This document shows, in pieces, positions 34,443 through 44,954 of a stretch of DNA of 64,000 nucleotides. The DNA comes from Xanthostigma xanthostigma (lineage: Eukaryota > Arthropoda > Insecta > Raphidioptera > Raphidiidae): NCBI GenBank assembly GCA_963575645.1, contig OY754465.1, positions 59,729,901 to 59,793,900 on the forward strand, read 5' to 3'. The notes under the pieces are model-generated. The model was not told where the DNA came from, searched no databases, and saw nothing but the letters and a program-made list of their open reading frames with translations. A program made the translations under genes and the position numbers. Within the stretch, counting starts at the first letter, position 1, and the number at the start of each line of letters is the position of its first letter.

Positions 34443-37316
34443 ATGACGGTGTTGGAGACTTGCGCAAGAATGCGGGCGCATCTTTACATCTGGCAATGGC
34501 ATCCACGCTCGCGAATTCTGGTCTTCCTGGTGGTTATAATCACCATGTCAATCCTTCTATACATCCAGAGTTTGTCGGACGAGGAGTACATCATCTTGAC
34601 CATATCTAATTACAAAAAGATGACGCACAATACTAGTGGTAAGAAACGACTGACGTGTGCCCAGCCAAATTATACGAGAAAACAAATGCAAAAATCAACT
34701 GTTTTGAGTTCTAACCAGGATCTCTGTATTTAGATCTACACTTTCAAATGTTTCTTCTAAATGATAATAAAAGACAATAAAGCCACTTATAGGTGTGATC
34801 AAATCAAAAACATTGCCTTTCAGGCTTTCTCCTTGCTTAATCTGGTAAAAAGGTAGAAATATGGTCTAACAAATTATTTGTCGTCCGCCGGCGAAAATTT
34901 TTAATATTTGTGCGATCTGTTAATAAAATTAAATGTCGATCGCTGATCTAGACTCTAATTTCCATAAGACAGCTTATAGGTTGTATGAAATTATACAAAG
35001 AATGCTAAAGTAATGGTAAACGGTTGAACATTCCTTAAATGTTTTCCACTGTCATCATTGTAATTCTATAAGGAATAGATTACTAATTTAGACGCAATTC
35101 AAATTCTTAAATCTAAACTATTTATTGACGAACCAAAACTGAATTAAGGGCCAATCTCAAAGAATTCTTAGTTATAGAACATTAATATGTTGACAGCATT
35201 GGATGGATTCTTGGTGTGGAGTCCGAAGTGTCGAATACCCGATATAAACATTTACACCCCTGAAGTGAAGAAGCTGCTGAAACCAATGAAGCAGAAGTCA
35301 TGCGCCAAACGGGATCCTTTAACCTATGTGGAGATGCGAGATAACGACACTCTTCTGCATTTGGACGAGCATATGATCAAGGTATACGCGCCAAGGGGCA
35401 ACCTCAGTTGCTGCTACTCAATTGTAACGCGCGCTATCAACGAGATAACGCCTGATGACAAAATAAGGTAGTATATTCTTCTAACTTTCTTCTAATCAAG
35501 TTTCTTTGCAGTAGTAGACGATGAGAGAGCCACTCTAGCTTAGATATACGCTTATATTCTATATTCAGAACTGAAATTTTCGTCCAAATTTCGTGATCTT
35601 CAATACTAGAATCTAACAGTCAGATCTCAGAAGTCAGAACTTGAAACATCAAATTCACGCTTTATAATTTATTCAAAACATTAGTGTTTTTACTTCGAAA
35701 ACCTTCTAGGGAGTCATGGGGAAGATAGAGATCCTTATTTTTCATAACTGATATTGATTCAAAATATAAGTAGGTTTTCATTTGATAATTTACATTTTCT
35801 ATTTTCCAGCATGACTTCGTGCTTTGATCTGAAGAGCACAGTGTCCTTGAATAAATCCGTCGAATTTATAATCACCAAGTGCAAGAAGAAGTACAACGGT
35901 CGAAATAAGCAAGTGTACAGCAACGGACACGCAGTGATCCACAGGAAGGCAGAGGTGGTTGAGCGAAAGAAGATGCGCCAAAACGACGAACGGCGTTCTC
36001 TGAGTGTTATAATTATTGGCATAGACAGTATATCGCGGCTTAACCTATACCGGACAATGCCGAAAACTGCCGAATACCTGAGGACTCGCGATTGGGTCGA
36101 GTTCCGAGGTTACAACAAAATGGGCGACAACACGTTTCCGAATTTAATGGCGATATTAACGGGTTTCGACAACACCAATAGTTACAACGTGTGCAACCCA
36201 AAAAAATTGCATAAACTGGATAACTGTCCCATGATCTGGTACAAGTTTAGACAGTTAGGTTATGTAACAGCATATGCTGAAGATGAAGGCAGCGTAAGCA
36301 CTTTCAACTACCACAAACTTGGTTTCACCAAACCACCAACAGATCATTATTTTAGACCTTACATACTTGCCATGGAAAAAGAACTTAATATGGAAATCGT
36401 ATCCGACATGCATTATTGCCTGGGCCCAGTTTCGGCCGGTGAAAGAATAATGAACTACGCTTACGATTTTGTGAAGGCTTACGAAAACGATACGTATTTT
36501 GGCTTTTTTTGGATGAACAGTTTCAGTCACAGCGATATAAATACCCCAACTAGTATGGATACAAAAGTTAGACAGTTCTTTAATAAATTAGAAACAACTA
36601 ATATCTTCAATAAATCAATGGTAATATTTTTGAGTGATCACGGTGTTAGGTTCGGTAAGATTCGCGGAACAATATCGGGTTGGTTGGAGGAACGTTTGCC
36701 TTTTATTCATTTTTGGTTACCCAAATGGTTCACCGATACATATCCTCAGACATTAATGAATCTCAAAGTGAACACTGGAAGATTAACATCACCATATGAC
36801 CTTCACATGACATTGCAAGACGTGCTAGTCAAGTCAGATTTACTCAAGTCTCCGGTATCTACTGAAGCATGTCCAGAGTGCAAATCTCTATTTGAGGAGG
36901 CAAATTGGAATCGTTCCTGTAAGGAAGCTGGGATCACAGATCACTGGTGTACTTGTGGACATTTTCAAACAACTGTTATAACCGATCCTGTGGTCATCGC
37001 CGCAGCTAAATCTATTGTTGATAAAATTAATAATATGATAGAAGTACCTAATAACAAATCGAATATTTGTGCCAAATTGAAATTAAATAAAATAATCGAT
37101 TCTCGAGTGTCGCCCGTGACGAATAGCGAAGAGACACTTTACCTTGTCCTATTGGAGACGGTCCCCGGCCTTGGTAGGTTCGAAGCGACGGTAGGATATA
37201 GGGCTAGTAATAATACGTTAGATGTTAAAGAGGCTGTCAGCAGAATAAATAAGTACGCTAACCAAAGTCGGTGCGTTCAAAATGATTATTTAAAGAAGGT
37301 TTGTTATTGTAAGTGA
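34443..37316 (+). CDS. DUF229 family membrane-anchored sulfatase-like protein, complete
   Basis: Three exons: 34443-34638, 35197-35467 and 35810-37316, giving 657 residues. Junctions agree in phase (donors AGTG/GTAAGA and ATAAG/GTAGTA; acceptors TTGACAG/CA and TTTTCCAG/C). Residues about 25-41 (ILVFLVVIITMSILLYI) form a signal-anchor helix preceded by basic residues, so a type II topology is likely. The DUF229 core follows: GIDSISRLNLYRTMP near 228, GDNTFPNLMAILTG near 262, WMNSFSHSD near 393 and FLSDHGVRFG near 432. In the alkaline phosphatase/sulfatase fold the equivalent D, T, H and DH residues bind metal and act in catalysis; their presence suggests an active site, though the substrate of DUF229 proteins is not known to me. 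Many paired cysteines fit a lumenal or extracellular domain. It converges with the CUB/LDLa gene. The start is the first ATG; the exon may extend upstream as 5' UTR. Confidence 0.9.
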
Positions 37317-38324
37317 GGCACTGCTTTTAATGAAAAATCGATGGCGTATTATCAGCAGATAAAAACAATTTCTTTTAAAAGACAACATATTACACTTTGA
37401 GACTTTGGTGTGATACGAGTTAATGTAATATTTCATAAAGAAATTTTTTTATATCATAATTTGTATTTTTTTAATTTTTCACCTATACGAGTCTCAAAAG
37501 TCAGGTTATTGCTTCCATTTGAGCTCTTCCAAAAGATTAATTATTAAGATTTTTTTAGCAATGTTTTTTTGTATAAATATATTACACTACTCAGTAACTC
37601 GAACTTCAAGGGAAATGTTAAAAATTGTTCAACTAATCGAGGGTTTTACTATTTCGAGTTTAGGGAGTCTAAGAGATAATAAACTTTGACTTACAGAGAT
37701 ATAAAGTTCTCTAAACAGTACCTCATAGGAATATCATATGTATTTAGTTCGAGTTATAGATTTCATTGAATTTCAGCGGGAGAGAATGAAAAATGTCTTC
37801 GACTCAGAAAGAGGTTCAAGTTGTAGAGTTTCTACTGTATTTATTAATTACTTATACAATTTGAAACGTATATTTAGATCCGTCTGATTTCTATCGATTA
37901 TAAAATGAAAATAAAAAATAAAATGTATATTGTATTCTTTATGTTATTTTATTTGTTTCCTCAAAAACAGTTTTCTATGAAATTAGAATTATAAAATTAT
38001 AGCTAACTTCCAGCGGCGTAACAATAGGGTGGTAGGATGGGCAAAATGCCATGAGCCCCCGGCCCAGAGAGAATTCTAACATTTATATTATTACAACATT
38101 TAGTAAAATTTGCCACGGATCTCAAACGGTATAGTTACGCCACTGCTGACTTCATCCCAACAAAGACATCATAAAGTGATAATTTAAAAGAAATAGAAGT
38201 ATTCAGAATTCATAAAAATTTCAATGAACACACCACATTCTGTGACATTTTTTCTAATTTTCGATTTAGAATATTATTGTGATTTTTATAATTCGTATCA
38301 CATATGATTTTGAATGATTTTTAA
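37317..38324. repeat. 3' flank of DUF229 gene with eroded small transposons
   Basis: A pogo-like relic (AACTCGAACTTCAAGG to AGTTTCTACTGT, with TCGAGTT motifs) lies at about 37600-37850. A small element with inverted ends CAGCGGCGTAAC and GTTACGCCACTGCTG lies at 38010-38150. Confidence 0.45.
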
Positions 38325-40055
38325 CTTCCCGCTTAAAAAAAAAAAAAAATTTTTTTTTTTTTCAAAAATCGGGAAGTTATTGGTTTCACCCCGATTTTCG
38401 AAAATCGAGTTTTCGCCAGATCTCGACGATTTGAGGTCCTAGGAAGCTATTAAAACTATTTTGGCGATGATGTCCGTAGGGCTGTATGTATGTGTGTGGG
38501 GGTGTGTGTGTTTGTGTGTGTATGTATGTATGTAAACCTTTTATATCTTTTGAACGGAGTGTCCGACTGAAACGCGGTTTGCGGCATCTGACGTGATCTT
38601 GGTGAACTTAGACTTCCTGAAAATTTGAAACGATTCGGCCCAAAAAATTTTGAGAAATCTTAAAAAAACAAGTTTCAAAAATTTTTTTAAATTTGTTTTT
38701 GTAAAATATTTTCTAAATTACTAAACCGAATAATTCCAAAATCTAATCAGCTCTTCTCCTTAACAAACTGCGTCGATTTCCGCAAACCGCATCAAAATCG
38801 GTTCATTTGTTCACGAGATACCGTGAACGAAAAAATCGTTAAAAAGTGTTTTTTTTAAATGATTCTTAAAATTGTTATCAGATCGATTTTTTTGTAATAA
38901 ATTACTTTCTTAGGCTAAAAAAACTGCGTCGATCGCCGCAAACCAGATCAAAATTGGTTCATTTGTTCATGAGTTAACGTGAACGAAAAATTAGGAGAAA
39001 AGTAATTTTTTATAATTACTCGTAAAATTCTTATCAAATCGATTTTTTTGTAATAATTTACTTTCTTAGGTTAAAAAAACTGCGTCGATCGCCGCAAACC
39101 AGATCAAAATTGGTTCATTTGTTCATGAGATAACGTGAACGAAAAATTAGGAAAAAAGTAATTTTTTATAATTACTCGTAAAATTCTTATCAAATCGATT
39201 TTTTTGTAATAATTTACTTTCTTAGGTTAAAAAAACTGCGTCGATCGACGCAAACCGCATCAAAATCGGCTCATTTGTTCATGAGATATAGTGAACGAAA
39301 ATTTCGTAACAAAGTGTTTTTTTTTTGAGCTCGAAGAGCTAAAAAATAAACTTCTTGCTATATTTTATATGTTTTTGAGCGTTTTGAACTCGAAAATAGC
39401 GGGAAGTTACAGGGATGGCCTGCAGGGTCAAACTTCTTTTCAAATTTTTTTAAGTGAAAACTTCTTTAGCGGCGTTGTACACTTTTTTTGTAATGGGTAA
39501 AAAATGTTAAACTCGCGTCAGGAAAAGTAAGAACTGGGTGAGCGAGAAAACTCTCTAAGTGATAGTAATTGTTTATAGAACGTTAGACATCTAGCGTTGA
39601 AATATCGTACATAAAAATGCAATCTATGATACAAACCATTATACAACGTTAGATATCTAGCGTTGAAATAGCGTACATAAAAATGCAATCTATGATACAA
39701 ACCATTATACAACGTTAGACATCTAGCGTTGAAATATCGTACATAAAAATGCAATCTATGATACAAACCATTATACAACGTTAGACATCTAGCGTTGAAA
39801 TATCGTACATAAAAATGCAATCTATGATACAAACCATTATACAACGTTAGACATCTAGCGTTGAAATATCGTACATAAAAAGGCAATCTATGATACAAAC
39901 CATTATACAACGTTAGACATCTAGCGTTGAAATATCGTACATAAAAATGCAATCTATGATACAAACCATTTTGATCGAAAATTCGTAAGACGTTAATATT
40001 CAAGTTTTCACTTCAGCCGGCAGTCCCGGAGTGCAACCCGTCTTTTTTTTTTTAT
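38325..40055 (+). mobile_element. Large composite element with internal tandem repeats
   Basis: It starts near TTCCCGCTTAAAAA with an A/T-run palindrome and GGGAAGTTATTGGTTTCACC. A (TG)n tract follows at 38489-38530. About three diverged units of roughly 155 bp (CTGCGTCGATCGCCGCAAAC, ATTGGTTCATTTGTTCATGA) cover 38760-39300, then the 66-bp array. It ends CCGGAGTGCAACCCGTC and a T run. The reverse-strand fragment at 22785-23100 shares the end. No transposase was recognised. Confidence 0.55.
39581..39976 (-). repeat. 66-bp minisatellite, six units
   Basis: Units start at 39581, 39647, 39713, 39779, 39845 and 39911 and differ by only a few bases. Because 66 is a multiple of three, the minus strand keeps an open 161-codon frame repeating YHRLHFYVRYFNARCLTLYNG. 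There is no sign it is a real protein; the homologous fragment at 22785-23100 has one unit. Confidence 0.85.
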
Positions 40056-40831
40056 TAAATATTGCTTTAACACCGATAATTTGTTATTAAAAAGTTCAGC
40101 TTCGTACCCAGCCTACCGGCCTGCAGAATTTCAAGTAGTTTCTAACCTCGTGTTTGGAGAATTTTTGCGTGTACCTATTTTATATGATCGGGAATAGATG
40201 CCTTTATCAGAGATAAATTTATCTTTACATCAAGAAATTTACTATACCAGATTTATTTTTTTTAAATTTATTTATTTATTTCCAAACAATACATTATCTA
40301 TATTAGTATTTACTAGTAATGTAACGAAGTAAATTATTTTTGTGAATGCAATATTCGTTTTTCCAGTCTGGCGCCATTTGTTCAAGGTTAAAAATTGGCA
40401 GCTGATTAGTGATTGGCTACACATGTTGCAACACATATTTTAAAGTCTAAAGCTTTATTATCTAATGTTAAGGTAAAGATTGATAAAAGATGTAATTATT
40501 CTGCATTCGCAAAAAAACTTAAGTTATTTTTTAAAAACAGAAGTAATAAATAAACTTTTGTAATAAAAATGCTAAGAAATTAATATTTTTTGTCTTATTT
40601 ACGTAAAATGATTTTCGCATTAACAAAAAAGATATTCGCATAAATTTTGCGAATGCGAATGTCAAGAAATATGCGAGTATTCGTTAGATCACTAGTATTT
40701 ACATATTGAAAAAATAATCCTACCCAACTTGACAGAAGCCAGTGTTAGGGCAGGAGCTGAACGGTTACTTTGCTTTATTTTTCCAAAAGTACTAATTTTA
40801 AAATCATTTTCTATACGTATTAGGTGCATCA
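40056..40831. other. Region downstream of the CUB/LDLa gene, no gene seen
   Basis: A+T-rich DNA containing the probable 3' UTR of the minus-strand gene. AATAAA-like words occur on both strands. No further exon was found. Confidence 0.35.
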
Positions 40832-43800
40832 TCAACCGATCTCTAAATGAGAAGATCGGTTATAACTATCATCAGCCATAACCCGTGGACGATCGGCTTC
40901 TGAATATCTGAAGCCCAATATTTGCCTCTGATTGACTGCACAAGCGCAGCCGCTCACACATTCGCACTTTGTTTGTTTCCGATGATTCTTGATAGGATAT
41001 TTTGCTCGTGAGAACAAATTTTCAAAATAATCTTTCATAGTTCTGCAATCTCTGAACGATTTCTCTGCGTTCTTGTCTCTTTCGTCAATGTATTCTAAAT
41101 CGACAAGGTTACTTTCGGACGCAGACTCGTATAAAATCTTTCTTGCGTTTGAAGTCGATGGCTGATTTGTTGATTGGAAGTATTCCAAATCTAAAGCGAT
41201 TAACACGTCGTCTTGCGAATGCCACTGTCGTTTCAGTGGATATATTTTATCTAAAGATCTTCGATTGATTTCAAACGATTTTTTTGGAATGTGCTTGTTA
41301 AGTTTGATGTTAGAAGTATCTATAAAAATAATTTAAAAATGAGTCGATAAAAACGCAAGTTTGCAACTTATCTGTATAAAATTTATGACACACTAGCGGT
41401 CCCGTTCGGTTTCACCCAGGTGCAAAAGAACGAATGGGGTTTACCGAGATGAATGTTGGGTCCAAATTTTTTGCAGTTTTCGGCAGTTCCATGCTTTATT
41501 ACTTATTTTAAACTCAAACCTCCATTTTTGATGAAAATATTTTTTTTAAGTAATAATTATTTCTTTTTAATCAATTATTACTGTATAATTAATAAAATAT
41601 TTACCTAATTGAAAACACTGTAGGAAAATTACTTTTATATATAGGTACTGTAATAGTTTTCAAATGAGCTATTATTTAGATTTAATTTTAATTAGTCGTA
41701 AATTAAACTAAAATAAATTTAAATGATAGCCTTAGAAGAAAGCAATGTAGAAAATAATAATAAAAAAAAAAACATTAAAAACATATTCGTTCAAGGGGGG
41801 GCTCGAACCCACGACCCTGAGTTTAAGAGTCGAGCGCTCTACCAACTGAGCTAATCGGCTACTATGCGTGTGGTGCTAATATTGGGGTTTTCAATTAGGG
41901 CATTTCACCTGAATATAAGTATATTGTGAAAAATTTTGACTGACATTCTGCAACATTTTTCATTGATTTTCCGCTCCTATTAGTCGTAGCGTGATATTAT
42001 ATAGCATATAGCCTTCCTCGATAAATGGGCTATCCAACAAAAAATTTTTTTTTTTAATTCGAACCAGTAGTTTCTGAGATTAGCGCGTTCAAACAAACAA
42101 ACAAACTCTTCTGCTTTATATATTAGTATAGATTACCGTTATTCGTCAGCTTTCTAGACAACGGAGTAGCCATTGAAATGTTTGTCCAGCTTTTGTTTCG
42201 GTGCTGGTCGACATAAACATCCCCGTTTAGTGTCAACGAGCGTATTTGCCAAGGCTGCAAGGCAGAAGACGACGAAGAAGGAAACTCGAGGAAATGACTA
42301 GTGCTCGACTGTTGACTTGCCGACATCAAATTTACGGTAATTGGTATCAAAAGGGGCGATCTCGTATCCTGACTGATTATTTCTGGAGTAGGGTTTCCCG
42401 AGGTCACATTAGTTGCATCGTCATTTTTTTTCGCGCGTGATTTGGAAATACATCGTTTCGAAGTGAAACTGAAAATAGTTGTCAAAACCAAAAGTGCACA
42501 TCCCGCAAGTTTTCCACTGTACATATTATAATGAAAAAAATTGAGGAAATAGATTAAAAAAAATTAAAAAAATATATATGTATATGAGAAATATATTATA
42601 CAGTATGTAAACGCGTAAGGTACACATAGGTAAATTAGCATTGAGGAAAAATACTTGGATCAGAGTTAGCCATGACTGCATTAATTGTTATTTCTATTGA
42701 ATTATCGTGGTAATCTTGAGGATTTCTATTTTATTTTGATTTATTTTTATTTTACTTGGCTTTTTTAATAATAAAAAGCTCATATAAATGATTATTTTAA
42801 TTTTTTTGTACAAAAATAAAACAAAAAAACAACTCCATCTGTTTGGAAACATTTCATTCAAAAATTGTCTGACTGGTATGACGTATGCGCGTTGGTAAAT
42901 CAGTGACCGAATGTCTTTAGGTTCAACACGAATAGGCGGAGATATTTGATCTCGAACCATATTTAAGTATTTTTGGGAATTTAATGTCCCATTAATAAAA
43001 AAAGTCCGATTATGTTGTAATCATTTGAATATTTTCTTCGGTAGTATACACATTCATTTTGCAAAAGAATATTATCTGTCAAATTGAAAAACAAGATTTC
43101 AAGGCTCACTCTGATCCAGTCATTTTTTCCCAATGTTAATTTCCCTATGTGCACCTTACGTGTTTACATACTGTATATAATATATAAATATCAAGTGGAA
43201 ATAAAATGGAATAGATAATATATTTCCAATTACGTTGGCGGGAATCGAACCCTACTGCCACAACGCGCCTGCAGTGTACCGCTGTTATCGTCGTATAGAA
43301 GAATAGTACTTATTCTACGGTAATATACTACACTTACAGTAATAATTTTTGTTTTCTTTTTAACTATTAGCTGTCAAGAATAATAAAATAAAACTGTTTA
43401 TAAAAATTAAACTACTGAACATATTTTAGTGAATTTCAATAGGGTTTTGGTCTGATAGTAAACAAAGTGAATAAAATATAACCCAAGGCAATCCGACCAA
43501 AATTGCGATCTGTAGAGCTCGAACCGTCGGACGTACATACGTACAGATCAACCGACAACTGTTGTTCGTGATTTTCAATTACAATTTTAGTAGTAATTAT
43601 GAACTCGAATAGATTTAAAAATGGTTCTGTTTTATAGATCAGAATCTCCTCTTTTCAAACAGCTTTAATTTGAATGGATTTCGTGTGAAATTAACTTAAC
43701 TATAACTTCTTATATGAACGAAAGTCAGCTCTGACGCGATAATAAAGCACATACCGCTAGGTTAACCTAGCGGTATGTGCAATAACTTACATATTAGTTT

Positions 43801-44954
43801 TTACCGATCGTCTTTTTTAATGATTTTGGGTTTAAGGTACTTTCAACGTTCGAGTTTTTCCAGAACTTATAAGGAGAGATCAGATCGGAGGGGTTGCCGG
43901 TTTCTATTTTTTACCCACGACGGAACGGAGCATGTATATATGCGTTTAGGGTGAGAGATTGTTCGTTCGTTTGTATGTGTGTTTATGCACTTGATCAATG
44001 TCGCCATTTATCTGGAAAACTGTTTGATCAATTCAGACGCGGTTTCCTGTACCTTGTTTATAATTCATCTGAGATGGTTCTTAGATAGATATTACGATGG
44101 TTACGCCCCAGGGGGCGCTGCACTGCACAAAAAAGTAATCACAAAAATGAATTGTACAGCAACGTATGCGGGGTTGCCTACACAACGGGCATTTAATCGG
44201 CTTTTCTGTAACAGTGTCAATTTCTACGCTAGTTCATACCATCTGAACTCACTTATACAAAATCTCTAAAAAGATTAAAATAAAACAAAATTATAAATTT
44301 TGAAAAAACCCACGACGAATGTAAACGTTATAATAGAAAAAGAATTAAATAAAATTCTAAAATCCCCCGACTTAACGCAGGTAAGTAACCAAAGAAAGTC
44401 CGTCGGGGGCTGCCATTTGGCTGCCCTGAAATAAACTAAAATATTGCAATATTGCAATTTATATTCTTCTATTCTTAATTCAGGGCAGCGAATGGCAGCC
44501 CCTCGATGGATTTTCTTTAGTTACTTACCTGCGTTAAGTCGGGGGATTTTAGAATTTTATTTAATTCTTTTTCTATTGTAACATTTACATTCGTCGTGGG
44601 TTTTTTCAAAATTTTTAATTTTGTATTATGATTGAAATTTGACACCCACAAGAAAAATATGTCTGAATCATTCGATCCCATAAAATTTATCTTCTCCCAA
44701 GAAGAGACTATTTCCTCAACAAAATAAAGTTTATTGAAATCGGCAACAACTAAGCTTTGGTTTCCCCTTCTACCCTTGGACAAACATTTGAACGTCTTAC
44801 CGGCCTGGAGCAGATTTACTTCGTAAAGATTTTCTCTTTTGACGCCGATGCTTCTTAGTAAACTCTGGTCCAATTTTGATGACTTCATCGTAATCAGGTG
44901 GTGCCTCGTAAACCGGGGGCTCATCAGGGCTGTGAGTCTCCATAACTCCATCGA
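40832..44954 (-). CDS. Culd-like exons 11-13, cytoplasmic tail
   Basis: Exon 11 (44954-44801) encodes [20 protein letters not shown] and a basic stretch [15 protein letters not shown]. Exon 12 (42468-42137) encodes a polar serine-rich segment ([15 protein letters not shown]). Exon 13 (41319-40832) ends [18 protein letters not shown] and TGA. The tail holds two overlapping PPxY motifs and a cysteine cluster ([11 protein letters not shown]). Exon 12 has an in-frame internal ATG after a hydrophobic intron read-through, which I do not take as a separate start. Confidence 0.8.

Noticed and set aside
39518-40003. 161-codon repetitive protein
   Set aside because: It is created by a 66-bp minisatellite whose period is a multiple of three; the homologous single-unit fragment has no such frame.
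42123-42524. Separate secreted protein starting at an ATG near 42524
   Set aside because: The hydrophobic start is intron sequence. From the acceptor TTTTCAG/T at 42468 the same frame joins Culd-like exon 11 exactly in phase.
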